This document shows, in pieces, positions 47,849-58,445 of a stretch of DNA of 64,000 nucleotides. Source of the stretch: CS4-C045 sp963844115 (GTDB taxonomy: Bacteria > Planctomycetota > Planctomycetia > Pirellulales > UBA7805); NCBI GenBank assembly GCA_963844115.1, contig CAWJNN010000016.1, positions 13,175 to 77,174 on the forward strand. Direction: 5' to 3'. The stretch's first letter is position 1. Each line of letters starts with the position of its first letter. A program made the translations under genes and the position numbers. Below the pieces are notes generated by a model. It searched no databases and was not told the DNA's origin. It was given only the letters and a program-made list of their open reading frames with translations.

Positions 47849-49050
47849 ATGGGGTTTGCTTCAAAATATCGGAACGAATTGGGCCTGCTGGTCGCCATTG
47901 CCGGCGTCATTGGCTTCACGCTCATCTTCAATCAGGCCTACCTGACCTCGCCGGCGCTCAACGTCAAAAATATCCTGCACCAGACGGCACTGCTGGGTAT
48001 CTTTGCGCTGGGCGCGGCCATCGTCATCATTGTCGGCGGGATCGATTTGTCCAGCGGATCGGTAATTGTGTTTTCCGCTTCGATCTGCGCGCTGGTCTTG
48101 ATGGCCTGCGCCCGGTTGATCCTGGAACGGGCGTGCCCGATATCGGCAAGATCGCTGGCTGGTCTCCCGTGCTGCTGGCGATCGGGGTCACCCTGTTGGT
48201 CGGCTTGATGATCGGCACATTGCACACGTGGCTGATCACCGTGGTGCGACTTCCGCCGTTCGTAGCGACACTCGCCTCGCTCGTCGGGTTGCGCAGCTTT
48301 GCCAAGGTACTGAATCCGGCAGTCACCAAAGTCCTTGGCAGCGAAGTTACCAAGGTACGGGCGGACGCCGACAATTTTATCTACCTGTCGGAATGGTGGG
48401 TGGCATTGACCGTGTTCCTCGTGCTGTCGGTTGCTTGCTATTTCCTCATGAGTCATACGGTCTGGGGACGTCATCTGTACGCGCTAGGCGGCAACGAGGA
48501 GGCGGCGCGGCTAAGCGGCATTCGAACCGATCGCATGAAGTGGCTGGCCTACTCGATCGGCGCGGTCACGGCCTCGATCGCGGGCGTCCTTTACCTGGCC
48601 AAGATCGGCGCCGCCAATCCGGCCACCCTGGGCATGGGGTATGAATTGAACGCTATCGCGGCAGCCGTCGTCGGCGGGTGCAGTCTGCGGGGCGGCGTCG
48701 GGCTGATTCCTGGCGTGATGCTGGGCGTGTTGTTTCTCCGGGTGGTGATCGATTCGATTAACAAAGTCGTGCCCAAGGGCAGCGACGATTATCAAGGCAT
48801 GATTGTCGGCTTTCTGGTCGTGTTAGCCGTGGCGGTGAATGAATTGAGAAGACAGAGTGGCGGCGGCGGCCAAAGAAAAATGTTCTTTCCTGGCATCTTG
48901 GGTGTCGCCGTCATCCCTATATTGGCCCTGGTCGTCAGTTGCCTATTGTTCGTGATGTACGGTAATTCGGCCGGAATCATTACATTTTTTTCGGTGCTGG
49001 GTATCCTTTCCGCATGGAAAATCGCGGAATCGGCCACCGCAAAACGATAG
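47849..49050 (+). CDS. Sugar ABC transporter permease (RbsC type), frameshifted
   Basis: From ATG 47849: membrane segments starting ELGLLVAIAGVIGFTLIF, then LGAAIVIIVGGIDLSSGSVI, the hallmark of RbsC-like permeases. Near 48125 the reading shifts into the frame of PDIGKIAGWSPVLLAIGVTL and continues to 49050 with the coupling motif GGNEEAARLSGIRTDRMKW and GAVTASIAGVLYLAKIGAA. After the normal end (VNELRRQ) it has an extra tail with about two more helices. It forms the pore with the upstream binding protein and downstream ATPase. Confidence 0.87.
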
Positions 49051-49058
49051 GCCGCCCG

Positions 49059-50636
49059 ATGCATGAGACCTCGGCCCCCACGGCCCCCATGGTTACCATC
49101 TCGCACGTCACCAAGCGGTTTCCCGGCGTGGTGGCCCTGGACGACGTTTCGTTCGAGATCCACCAAGGCGAATTGCATTCCGTCGTCGGCGAAAACGGCG
49201 CTGGCAAAAGCACGTTGATGAAGATTCTGTCCGGCGTTATCCCGGAGTACCAAGGCGAAATCCGGCTGCGTGGAGAGTCGATCCGCTTTGCCGATACCCG
49301 CGCAGCGGAAACGGCCGGTGTCGGCATCATCCACCAGGAATTGAACCTGGTCGAGGAGCTCTCAGCCGCGGCGAATATCTTCCTCGGCCGCGAAATGCGC
49401 TCTGTACTGGGCTTCCTGAACGATCGCGCGATGGAGGCCGCGTCTCAACAACTGCTGACCGCATTGGAGTGTGATATCGATCCCCGCCAAACCGCCGGCT
49501 CGCTGCGCGTCGGGGACCAGCAACTGGTTGAGATCGCCAAGGCACTGTCGCTGGAAGCCGAGATCCTCATCATGGACGAGCCGACGAGCGCCCTGACAGA
49601 GTCCGAAGTCGCGCGGCTGTATCGCGTAATCGATCGCTTGCGAAAACGGAACGTGACCATCGTTTATATCTCACACAAGTTGGACGAGGTGTTCCGGCTC
49701 TCCGATCGCATCACGGTTCTGCGGGACGGCAAGCTCGTCAAAACGCTCGACCGCGACCAGACCGACCCACGAAAAGTCACCCACCTGATGGTCGGACGCG
49801 AAATCGAGTCGACCCATTTCGACGAACCGCGGATTCCCGGCGAGGTCGTTTTGCAAGTCGAAAACCTCTTCCGTGCATGGCCCGGCCACGCACGGGCCTG
49901 GCGAATCAAGGATGTCAGCTTTTCGCTGCACCGCGGCGAAGTGCTGGGGATCGCCGGATTGATGGGCGCGGGACGGACGGAACTGCTGGAGTGTTTGTTT
50001 GGGGCCAGCGACGAACCGATTTCCGGCCGAATCTCGCTCGGCGGCCAAGAGGTCAAATTCGCGCACCCGGCCGAGGCGCTCCAGCGAGGCGTGGCGCTCG
50101 TAACGGAAGACCGCAAACGGTTCGGCCTGTTCGCCGAAATGGACGTCGGCCAAAACATTACGATGTGTACTCTGCACAAGGTGTCGTCCCTGCAATTCGT
50201 CCGCGCCCGGGCCGAGCAGGCGATGGCACAAGAGATCGTGGAGCAGTTGAGCGTCAAGACTGCCGGGACCCACGCGCCGATCACCAGCCTCAGCGGCGGC
50301 AACCAGCAAAAGACGATCATCGGTCGCTGGCTGTTAACCGAGCCGAAAGTGCTGCTGCTGGACGATCCAACACGCGGAGTCGACGTCGGGGCCAAGGCGG
50401 AACTCTACCGCCTGATCGACCGGCTCTGTCGCAACGGATTGGGCGTGATCGTCACTTCCAGCGAATTGCCTGAGCTGTTGACGTTGTGCGACCGAATCCT
50501 GGTGCTGTGTGAAGGCCGTCAGACGGGCGAGTTCAGCCGCGCCGAAGCCACGGAGCAGAAGATTATGGAAGCCGCCACTGCGGTAGAGACGAGCGGGCGT
50601 GACGCAAACGTCGTTAAGCAACACGCGATTCGTTAG
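49059..50636 (+). CDS. Sugar ABC transporter ATP-binding protein (RbsA type)
   Basis: 525 residues from ATG 49059, eight bases after the permease stop; the in-frame ATG 49014 lies inside the permease. Two ATPase halves: Walker A GENGAGKSTLM with ABC signature LRVGDQQLVEIAKAL and Walker B LIMDEPTSAL, then the degenerate second half (GLMGAGRTELL) with LSGGNQQKTIIGRWL and LLLDDPTRGVDVG. It energises sugar import. The order binding protein, permease, ATPase is unusual compared with rbsDACB but common in this group. Intact. Confidence 0.93.
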   Translation: MHETSAPTAPMVTISHVTKRFPGVVALDDVSFEIHQGELHSVVGENGAGKSTLMKILSGVIPEYQGEIRLRGESIRFADTRAAETAGVGIIHQELNLVEELSAAANIFLGREMRSVLGFLNDRAMEAASQQLLTALECDIDPRQTAGSLRVGDQQLVEIAKALSLEAEILIMDEPTSALTESEVARLYRVIDRLRKRNVTIVYISHKLDEVFRLSDRITVLRDGKLVKTLDRDQTDPRKVTHLMVGREIESTHFDEPRIPGEVVLQVENLFRAWPGHARAWRIKDVSFSLHRGEVLGIAGLMGAGRTELLECLFGASDEPISGRISLGGQEVKFAHPAEALQRGVALVTEDRKRFGLFAEMDVGQNITMCTLHKVSSLQFVRARAEQAMAQEIVEQLSVKTAGTHAPITSLSGGNQQKTIIGRWLLTEPKVLLLDDPTRGVDVGAKAELYRLIDRLCRNGLGVIVTSSELPELLTLCDRILVLCEGRQTGEFSRAEATEQKIMEAATAVETSGRDANVVKQHAIR

Positions 50637-50756
50637 CAAAGTCGGCGGGTCAGGCGGCCAGCAGCGCGCTGCGCGTTTGCAAACGACACTCAACTCTAGG
50701 ATCCAACCGGCCGATCCAACAGAATATTCCCGTCTGCGCCGTTTTCTTCCCGCAAA

Positions 50757-51680
50757 ATGACCCAGCACCTGACTAGCCAACGTCAGGCGGCTTCTGCCGC
50801 CAGTCGAGACGTCCGCCATGCCGCGACAGGACTACCGATATCGGTCGGTCCCTGGCAGCTAGTAGAGCCGCTTCACCTCGGTGAAACGACCTCGACCTAT
50901 CTGGCAAAGCCAAGCGACCACAGCGACGGGCCTTGCCAGTATGTCGTGAAGGTGCTGTCAAAGGATTCGGCAAGTGACGGCCCGGCTTGCACTGCTATCC
51001 GCCGCGAAGCTTACGTGGGCCGCAAAGTTTCCCACCCTCATCTGATCTCCGTGCTCGACGCAAACGTCCAATCGGAACCCTATTTCTTGACGATGCCACT
51101 GGTCGCCGGCGAGACGCTTCGACAAGCCATGCGTCGGCAGCCGATCCTGCCGGCCCCCGTCGTGTTCTGGATCATTCGACAAGTGGCCGATGCCTTGAGC
51201 GGACTCCACGCTGCCGGCTGGATTCACGGTGACGTAAAGCCCGAGAACATTCTGATCGCGCCGGACGGCCACGTCACGTTACTGGACCTGGGCTTCGCCC
51301 AACAAATGACCGAGGAACGATCGGCTGTCCAACAACAAATAATGGGCACGTTCAATTACATCTCGCCGGAATCCATTACTTCGACGTGGGGCAGCGACGG
51401 ACGCAGCGATCTCTACAGTCTTGGCGCGACGATGTACGAAACGTTGTCGGGGCGATTACCTCTGATGGGCCGCACTCTGGCCGAACTGGCAACTCAACAT
51501 CGGCAAGCAAAACCGGCCTGCATTCGCAGCCTGGTACCTGATCTGCTCAAGCCGGCCGCCAGCCTGGTGCATCGCCTGTTAGCGAAACATCCCCTGCGCC
51601 GTCCGCAAACCGCCCTCGAAGTCGTCCGCGAACTAATCACACTGGAAGTCGAAACCTTCGCCGACCGGCAGGTCGCGTGA
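50757..51680 (+). CDS. Ser/Thr protein kinase, kinase domain only
   Basis: 307 residues with almost no sequence outside the kinase domain. Lys of the VAIK position in YVVKVLSK (about 64), catalytic loop HGDVKPENILI (about 156; HGD instead of HRD), magnesium motif DLGFAQ (about 176; DLG instead of DFG), activation-segment end GTFNYISPES, and DLYSLGATMYETLSGRLPL. The Gly-rich loop is poor (LHLGETTSTY). There is no transmembrane segment or sensor domain, so it is likely cytoplasmic. HGD marks a non-RD kinase, and a target is not known. Planctomycetes carry many such kinases. Starts at ATG 50757. Confidence 0.9.
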   Translation: MTQHLTSQRQAASAASRDVRHAATGLPISVGPWQLVEPLHLGETTSTYLAKPSDHSDGPCQYVVKVLSKDSASDGPACTAIRREAYVGRKVSHPHLISVLDANVQSEPYFLTMPLVAGETLRQAMRRQPILPAPVVFWIIRQVADALSGLHAAGWIHGDVKPENILIAPDGHVTLLDLGFAQQMTEERSAVQQQIMGTFNYISPESITSTWGSDGRSDLYSLGATMYETLSGRLPLMGRTLAELATQHRQAKPACIRSLVPDLLKPAASLVHRLLAKHPLRRPQTALEVVRELITLEVETFADRQVA

Positions 51681-51682
51681 GC

Positions 51683-52065
<383 letters not shown>

Positions 52066-52078
52066 ACCATTCCCTTCC

Positions 52079-52567
52079 CTAGTAATGCGCTCCGCTCTTG
52101 CGGACGTGCAGCATGGGTGGCACGTCTTCGGACAACTCACCTCCCACCACCTCGGCCAAGAAGATGTGATGCTCGGCCGAGTCCATATGTTTGCGCGGCT
52201 CGCAGACGACGTGCCCTAGCGTTCCGGTCAGTAGAATCGGGACACCACGTTCGTCGTGTTTGATGTCCAGCCCGTCGAAGGCGGGTATCCCGGGTTCGAA
52301 TCCGCGACCGAAATGGCTGAGAATCGGTTTTTGATTTTCCGCGACCACGTTCAGGGCAAACGGCGCGCCGGCTGTCAGCCAATCGGCAACGTATCGTCCG
52401 TGTCGAATCGCCACGGTTATCATCGGCGGATCAAAGCCGGCTTGCATAACCCAACTGGCCAGCATGCCCGTCTCCTGCCCTTCGTGGTTTGCACTCAGGA
52501 TAAATATTCCGCTGGGAATGCGCCCCACGACGGCCACGAGCGGCGGAATTTCGACACTGTCACTCAT
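52079..52567 (-). CDS. Flavin reductase-like FMN-binding protein
   Basis: 162 residues, split-barrel flavin reductase fold: GIFILSANHEGQETGMLASWVMQAG with DPPMITVAIRHGRYVADWL, then PFALNVVAENQ and a beta-rich C-terminus with GTLGHVVCEPRKHMDSAEHH. These proteins bind FMN and reduce it with NAD(P)H for partner monooxygenases or other electron uses. The partner is not evident nearby. The stop is 14 bases before the end of the heptamer array, so read-through RNA would be G-rich. Confidence 0.9.
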   Translation of the reverse strand: MSDSVEIPPLVAVVGRIPSGIFILSANHEGQETGMLASWVMQAGFDPPMITVAIRHGRYVADWLTAGAPFALNVVAENQKPILSHFGRGFEPGIPAFDGLDIKHDERGVPILLTGTLGHVVCEPRKHMDSAEHHIFLAEVVGGELSEDVPPMLHVRKSGAHY

Positions 52568-52617
52568 CGATGAACGACTCCCAAGATGGACAATTGATTG
52601 ACGGTCATTCGGTTCCT

Positions 52618-52786
52618 TTAGCCACGGACGAATAGAAGCGGACTTCGCGACGAGCGTACAGGAATTTTTAGACGGGATACACAGGATCTACAAGATACGT
52701 TCGATTGCTAATCCGACTGGACGGAATGGCATTCCGTCCTACTTGGGTTGCGGCCATGAGCCGCGCTGGGTTCATCCGCGGCTAAA
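52618..52786. mobile_element. Possible third MITE-like element
   Basis: TTTAGCCACGGACGAA (52618-52633) and TTCATCCGCGGCTAAA (52771-52786) are inverted repeats with two mismatches in 16. Inside is a 10-bp perfect palindrome GGACGGAATG / CATTCCGTCC (52719-52739). No clear target duplication is seen, so this is weaker than the two elements at 5154 and 22362. It fills the gap between two minus-strand genes. Confidence 0.4.
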
Positions 52787-52793
52787 TCTTCTT

Positions 52794-53103
52794 CTACGTT
52801 TTCAGGTCACGTCCCAGTTTCCTTTCGACACTGGAAACTTTTGATTCCAATCGGCCCTGATGGCCGCGTCGGTAATCGAACTTCACACTGCAGGTGATCC
52901 GATCAGAGTCCTCGGACATCGCGTCAAAGCACTTTTTCAATACCTGCAATAACTCGTCCAGTTCGCCCTCGACGATCGTACCCATCGCATGCAGCCGATA
53001 ATCGAGTCCGCTGGCATCGATAATATTGAGACTGCGCGTCACATAGGCGCGTAACGCTTTCGCCTTTTTCCAGCGGCGACATGCTGAATTCCATCAGATA
53101 CAT
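52794..53103 (-). CDS. MTH1187-family thiamine-binding-like protein, frameshifted
   Basis: From ATG 53103 the first frame reads MYLMEFSMSPLEKGESV, the classic start of the family. It then shifts near 53060 into the frame of RAYVTRSLNIIDASGLDYRLHAMGTIVEGELDELL to the end at 52794. One lost base accounts for it. The result is about 102 residues, the family norm. These ferredoxin-like proteins bind thiamine or are of unknown role. It is a small standalone gene. Confidence 0.8.
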
Positions 53104-53328
53104 AGCTGCGATCCGGTTAGTGGAGCTTAGGTTCGCAACATTTTAGACGACTACCGTTGGACTACGAAGGGCGGCATGTCCCTCATTTCCGGCCACGGCC
53201 GCTCAGCACAAAGCACTCGGGGGCAGGGCGGCCGAATGAGCGGTTGACCGCAAGTACGCGGGCGTGCTAGAAAGATGGTTCCTTATAGCCTATAGACCCA
53301 ATGTATCCTGAGATCGAGGAGAGTTTCT

Positions 53329-53515
53329 GTGGGAGCCAGTGAGCGACGCAAAGAAATCAAGCGACGCAGACATCGCAAGGCCAAGATCGAAAAACTGAAG
53401 ACGCTGCGCGTCGAACGCGACGTTTTCAGAAAAGGCGGAAATTGCGATCAAGATCCGTCAGCTGACGCCAGGCGGGGAAGACATCGTCAGCCGGCTGGGA
53501 CTGGAAAAACGCTGA
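53329..53515 (+). CDS. DUF6800-like small basic protein, frameshifted
   Basis: GTG 53329 has CGAGGAGAG 6 bases upstream. It starts MGASERRKEIKRRRHRKAKI, a strongly basic helix. Near 53433 the frame must slip by one to read SEKAEIAIKIRQLTPGGEDI and end VSRLGLEKR at 53515. The joined protein of about 62 residues matches, from memory, short planctomycete proteins grouped as DUF6800. Its basic N-terminus suggests nucleic-acid or ribosome contact, which is only a guess. Confidence 0.6.
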
Positions 53516-53666
53516 ATGTTGGAGTTCCGCCTTTTTGCTCTCAGGCGAATCGGCCGTGGCGGACAAACGGTTGAACGTCGTCGTTCGCTCAGCGAGGGAA
53601 TGCTCTGAGGGAATGCTCTGGTTCGCAGAGCGGACCATTACTTTCCGCCGGAAGGCGGGACTTCAA

Positions 53667-56351
53667 CTAGGCGACCTCACTATTGACCACCGCCTCGCGG
53701 ATCTCGCCCGGCGTAAAGGTAAAATCTTCGCCGTCGTAATCGATCGTTACGCCGCCGCCTTCTTCGATTTCACCCTTTAACAGCCCCGTGGCCAGTGCGT
53801 TCTGCAGCCGCTGTTGAATCACGCGCTTCAAAGGACGCGCACCGTAGGTCGGATCGTAGCCTTCCGCGGCAATCGCATTGCGAGCGGCCTCGGTCACGGA
53901 AAGCGCGATGTTCTTGTGTGCCAGCATCTCCGCCAGGCGTAGAATCTGAAGGTCGACAATCCGCCCGATCTGCTCCCGACCTAGCGGATGAAAAACGATC
54001 GTCTCGTCGACGCGATTCAGGAACTCGGGCAGAAAGTTTACTTTCAACGCCGCGTTCACGGCGTCCCGAATTTCGTCTTCGTCGCCGCCCTGTTCGGTGA
54101 TCTCCTGGATCTGCTGACTGCCGATGTTGCTGGTCATCACAATGATCGTGTTGGTGAAGTCAACCGTCTTGCCATGATTGTCAGTTAGCCGACCATCATC
54201 CAGGACCTGCAGCAGTACGTTAAAGACATCGCGATGCGCCTTTTCAATTTCGTCCAACAGCACGACACAATAGGGTCGGCGGCGGACGGCTTCGGTCAGC
54301 TTGCCGCCTTCTTCGTAGCCGACGTATCCCGGAGGGGCTCCGATCAGCCGGCTGACAGTGTGTTTCTCCATGAACTCGCTCATGTCCAGACGTACCATAG
54401 CGTTCTCGTCGTCGAACATGACCTCCGCCAGTGCTTTACACAGTTCCGTTTTGCCGACACCGGTCGGCCCCAGGAAGATGAACGAGCCGATCGGGCGATT
54501 AGGGTCCTGCAGTCCGCTACGGCTGCGGCGCACCGCGCCGGAGACCGCCTCAACGGCCTCATCCTGGCCCACGACACGCAGATGGATTCGCTCTTCCAAC
54601 ACCAGCAGCTTGGCCTTCTCGGTCTCCATCATGCGGGAAACTGGAATTCCGGTCCAAGCGCTAACAACATCGGCAATCTCGTCTTCCATCACCTCTTGCC
54701 GCAGCAACCGGCGTGGCGCTTCGACGGAGGGACCGTCTGGCTCGTCGGTTTCCTTCTCATCCAGTGCATCCTGCTGGGCCTGTAGCTCTTTGCGCCGCAC
54801 GTCCAGCTCGTAAAGCCGCTGATAGTCTTCTTCCGACACCACTGCGCCGGTGGCCGCTTTTTCCTTGATCGCAGCATCCAGTTGTTCAAACTCCAACTGA
54901 GCTTCACCTTGTTGATTGCGAATATCCTGAACGTCACCCAGCCCCGCCTTTTCTGATTCCCATTGCCGGCGCAAGACGTCTAATTGGTCGCGCAGCTGCG
55001 CCATTTCTTTTTCGATGCCGACCAGCTGTCCCTTGGCGTGTTCTTCCGTCTCTTCGGCCAACTGCCGTTGTGCCAATTCCAATTGGGTCAAGCGTCGCTG
55101 GACGACGTCGATCTCCTGTGGAACGCTCTCCAATTCCATCGCCATTTTACTGGCGGCTTCGTCTACCAGATCGATCGCCTTGTCAGGCAAGAAGCGATCC
55201 GTGATGTATCGGTTCGATAATTCCGCGGCGGCGACCAGAGCCGAATCCTTGATCTTGACACCCTTATGGTGAGCTTCGTAGCGCGGCTTCAGGCCGCGCA
55301 GGATGGCAAGCGTGTCGGCGACGTTCGGTTCGCTGACAAAGATGGGCTGAAAACGACGCTCCAACGCTGCATCTTTCTCGATGTACTGTCGATATTCGTC
55401 CAGCGTCGTGGCGCCGACACAACGCAGGTCGCCACGGGACAATGCCGGTTTCAACAGATTGGCGGCATCCGCTCCGCCCTCTGCGCGTCCGGCACCTACG
55501 ACCGTGTGCAATTCGTCAATGAACAAGATGACGGAGCCATCAGCATCCTGGATCTCTCGCAAGACGGCCTTCAGTCGTTCTTCGAATTCGCCTCGGTACT
55601 TGGTCCCGGCGATCAAAGCCCCCATGTCAAGCGCAATGACGCTCTTGTTCTTCAGGCTTAGCGGTACGTCGGCCTGGACGATGCGCAGGGCGAGTCCTTC
55701 GGCGATCGCCGTTTTCCCCACGCCAGGCTCACCAATCAAGACCGGATTGTTCTTGGTACGGCGCGACAGGACCTGAATGACCCGACGAATCTCTTGATCC
55801 CGCCCGATGACCGGATCGAGTTTTCCCAGGCGTGCCCGCTGGACCAGGTCGATGCCGTACCGCTGGAGCGCCTGAAATTTTTCCTCGGGCGACTGGTCGG
55901 TCACTCGTGAACTGCCACGCACGGACCGCAGGGCCTTCAGCACCGTCTGTTCGTCGATCGCGCCCAATTTCAGCACGTTATGGGCCTTCGAGTCGACCTT
56001 GGTCATGGCCAGAAGCAGGTGTTCGGTCGACACAAAGTCGTCCTTCATCACTTCGGCCTCTTTTTCGGCCTGCTCGAATACCGCTACAAAGTCGCGATCG
56101 GTACCCGGTTCGGCGCCACCTTGGACTTTGGGGAGATGGCTCAACTCCGACTCACAGATTTGACTTATCTGTCCGAGGTTCGCACCGATTCGATCCAGAA
56201 TCGGTCGTACGATCCCCTCCGATTCGTCCAACAACGCCGCCAGCAGGTGCAGCGAACTGATGGCGGGACTACCCATATCGGACGCCCTCCCCTGTGCGCG
56301 CTGCACCGCTTCTTGTGCTCTGATCGTCAGTTTGTCGAGTCGAATAGCCAT
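53667..56351 (-). CDS. clpB: ClpB protein disaggregase
   Basis: 894 residues, intact. N-domain, first AAA+ with Walker A GEPGVGKT and Walker B ILFIDELHTVVGAG, the coiled-coil middle domain (about 410-530; TQLELAQRQLAEETEEHAKG), then the second AAA+ with GPTGVGKTEL and VVLLDEIEKAH. With DnaK it rescues aggregated proteins. dnaK is the next gene upstream on the same strand, 171 bases away, so the two may be under common heat-stress control. I find no HrcA CIRCE element near either. Confidence 0.97.
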   Translation of the reverse strand: MAIRLDKLTIRAQEAVQRAQGRASDMGSPAISSLHLLAALLDESEGIVRPILDRIGANLGQISQICESELSHLPKVQGGAEPGTDRDFVAVFEQAEKEAEVMKDDFVSTEHLLLAMTKVDSKAHNVLKLGAIDEQTVLKALRSVRGSSRVTDQSPEEKFQALQRYGIDLVQRARLGKLDPVIGRDQEIRRVIQVLSRRTKNNPVLIGEPGVGKTAIAEGLALRIVQADVPLSLKNKSVIALDMGALIAGTKYRGEFEERLKAVLREIQDADGSVILFIDELHTVVGAGRAEGGADAANLLKPALSRGDLRCVGATTLDEYRQYIEKDAALERRFQPIFVSEPNVADTLAILRGLKPRYEAHHKGVKIKDSALVAAAELSNRYITDRFLPDKAIDLVDEAASKMAMELESVPQEIDVVQRRLTQLELAQRQLAEETEEHAKGQLVGIEKEMAQLRDQLDVLRRQWESEKAGLGDVQDIRNQQGEAQLEFEQLDAAIKEKAATGAVVSEEDYQRLYELDVRRKELQAQQDALDEKETDEPDGPSVEAPRRLLRQEVMEDEIADVVSAWTGIPVSRMMETEKAKLLVLEERIHLRVVGQDEAVEAVSGAVRRSRSGLQDPNRPIGSFIFLGPTGVGKTELCKALAEVMFDDENAMVRLDMSEFMEKHTVSRLIGAPPGYVGYEEGGKLTEAVRRRPYCVVLLDEIEKAHRDVFNVLLQVLDDGRLTDNHGKTVDFTNTIIVMTSNIGSQQIQEITEQGGDEDEIRDAVNAALKVNFLPEFLNRVDETIVFHPLGREQIGRIVDLQILRLAEMLAHKNIALSVTEAARNAIAAEGYDPTYGARPLKRVIQQRLQNALATGLLKGEIEEGGGVTIDYDGEDFTFTPGEIREAVVNSEVA

Positions 56352-56471
56352 CGCGTAGCCATTAAGCCCCTATACTTTTAAAGTGGCTCAAAGAAACAGT
56401 GATCAATAGCGCCCCAATCGTAGGCCGGAACCTACGAAACGCCGCTCCGGCAGAGCGCCGACAGTAATCCT

Positions 56472-56499
56472 CCGGAACTGCGCTTCGCTTGTTCCGGCC
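56472..56499. repeat. Dispersed repeat, second copy
   Basis: CCGGAACTGCGCTTCGCTTG and on to TTCCGGCC is the reverse complement, with one change, of 36273-36300. Upstream, 56420-56470 holds related GC-rich text (GTAGGCCGGAACCTACG). It lies between the dnaK stop and the clpB start. Confidence 0.65.
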
Positions 56500-56522
56500 G
56501 ACTGAACGTGTCCCACAGTCAA

Positions 56523-58445
56523 CTACGAATCTTTGACTTCGAAGTCGGCGTCAATCACGTCGTCGTTAGCGTCAGCCGATTCACTACCCGCCGTTGCGCC
56601 CGCCGTTTCCGCTCTAGCAGTGGCGCCGGCCGTCGCCGCACCCTGCTCGTACAGCGTCTTGCTCAACGCATGCTGTGCTTGTTCCAGCTCGGTAACCGCC
56701 GACTTGATCGCATCGACGTCAACGGCACTCGCAACCTCGCGCGTCTTGGCAATGGACGCTTCCAGCGGCTGTTTGTCAGCGTCAGTCAGCTTGTCAGCGT
56801 GCTGGGCGATCAGCTTTTCCAACTCGAAGCACATCGCTTCCGCCTTGTTACGCGTCTCCGCGAGCTCTCGTCGCTTCTTGTCTTCCCCGGCATGTAGCTC
56901 GGCATCTTTGCGACGTTCCTCGATTTCGGCTTCGCTCAGGCCGCTCGACTGTTCGATGCGAACCGTCTGTTCTTTACCCGACGCCGTGTCCTTGGCGGAA
57001 ACGCTCAAGATCCCATTCGCGTCGATGTCAAATTTAACCTCGATCTGCGGAACACCGCGAGGCGCCGGCGGAATGCCTTCCAGGTTAAACTGGCCCAACA
57101 GCCGGTTGTCTGCGGCCATTTCACGTTCGCCCTGAAACACCCGCACCGTCACCGCGGTTTGGTTATCGTCCGCTGTGCTGAACACTTGTTTCCGCTCGGC
57201 AGGAATCGTCGTATTGCGTTCGACCAGCTTGGTGAACACACCTCCCAGCGTTTCGATACCCAGCGATAGCGGCGTCACGTCCAGCAGCAAAACGTCCTTG
57301 ACGTCACCCGCCAGCACGCCACCCTGGATCGCGGCGCCGACAGCGACCACCTCATCCGGATTGACGCCTTTGTGCGGATCCTTGCCAAAAATCTTTTTGA
57401 CGAATTCCTGGACCTTTGGGATTCGCGTCGAACCACCCACCAGCACAATCTCGTCGATTTCGCTCGGATCCATCTTGGCGTCGGACAGCGCATGGTTGAC
57501 TGGACCTCGGCAGCGTTCGATCAGACTATCGACTAGTTTTTCAAATTCCGATCGCGCGATGCTGACCTGCAGGTGCTTTGGCCCACTGGCATCCGCCGTA
57601 ATGAACGGAAGATTGATGTCCGTCGACTGCGCGGTACTCAGCTCCTTCTTCGCCTTTTCACACGCTTCCTGCAGACGCTGCAGCGCCATGCTGTCGCTGC
57701 GCAGATCGATTCCTTGTTCGTTTTTGAATTTATCCGCAACGTGATTGATCAACGCCTGGTCGAAGTCGTCACCGCCCAGGTGCGTATCACCGCTGGTGCT
57801 GATCACGCGAAAAACGCCGTCGGCGACTTCAAGGATCGATACGTCAAACGTGCCGCCACCCAAGTCAAACACGACGATCTTTTCATGTTCCTTCCTGTCC
57901 AATCCATAGGCCAATGCGGCCGCCGTCGGTTCGTTGATAATTCGTGCCACTTCCAGCCCGGCAACCTGACCGGCGTCCTTGGTTGCCTGACGCTGCGAGT
58001 CGTTGAAGTAGGCCGGCACCGTGATGACCGCCTTGTTCACCTTGTGGCCAAGATACGCTTCCGCCGACTCCTTCAATTTGCGCAGAGTCAGTGCCGAGAT
58101 TTCAGGCGGCGTGTATTCCTTGTCGCCGACCTTGACCTTCACATAGTCGTTCGCTCCGCCGGTCACTTCGTACGGGACGATTTTCTCTTCGTTCTCGACC
58201 TCGTTGTGTCGGCGGCCCATGAAACGCTTGATCGAGTAAACCGTGCGAGTAGGATTCGTCACCGCCTGGCGTCGAGCGAGTTCGCCGACCAGCGTTTCGC
58301 CTTTGTCCGTAAAAGCGACAACACTTGGCGTGAGCCGGTTGCCTTCCGCGTTGGCAATAACCTTGGCATCTTTGCCTTCCATCACCGCCACTACGGAGTT
58401 GGTCGTACCGAGGTCAATTCCGATTATTTTTTCACCATGAGCCAT
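56523..58445 (-). CDS. dnaK: Chaperone DnaK
   Basis: 640 residues from ATG 58445 (AAAGGAA upstream); an extension to 58511 has no support. IGIDLGTTNSVVAVMEG, the linker VLLLDVTPLSLGIETLGG, the substrate-binding beta domain, and the helical lid with an Ala/Gly-rich tail ending in the acidic DDVIDADFEVKDS, which resembles the EEVxDADFEEVK-type C-terminus. It folds nascent and stress-denatured proteins, with DnaJ and GrpE that are not in this window. Confidence 0.98.
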   Translation of the reverse strand: MAHGEKIIGIDLGTTNSVVAVMEGKDAKVIANAEGNRLTPSVVAFTDKGETLVGELARRQAVTNPTRTVYSIKRFMGRRHNEVENEEKIVPYEVTGGANDYVKVKVGDKEYTPPEISALTLRKLKESAEAYLGHKVNKAVITVPAYFNDSQRQATKDAGQVAGLEVARIINEPTAAALAYGLDRKEHEKIVVFDLGGGTFDVSILEVADGVFRVISTSGDTHLGGDDFDQALINHVADKFKNEQGIDLRSDSMALQRLQEACEKAKKELSTAQSTDINLPFITADASGPKHLQVSIARSEFEKLVDSLIERCRGPVNHALSDAKMDPSEIDEIVLVGGSTRIPKVQEFVKKIFGKDPHKGVNPDEVVAVGAAIQGGVLAGDVKDVLLLDVTPLSLGIETLGGVFTKLVERNTTIPAERKQVFSTADDNQTAVTVRVFQGEREMAADNRLLGQFNLEGIPPAPRGVPQIEVKFDIDANGILSVSAKDTASGKEQTVRIEQSSGLSEAEIEERRKDAELHAGEDKKRRELAETRNKAEAMCFELEKLIAQHADKLTDADKQPLEASIAKTREVASAVDVDAIKSAVTELEQAQHALSKTLYEQGAATAGATARAETAGATAGSESADANDDVIDADFEVKDS

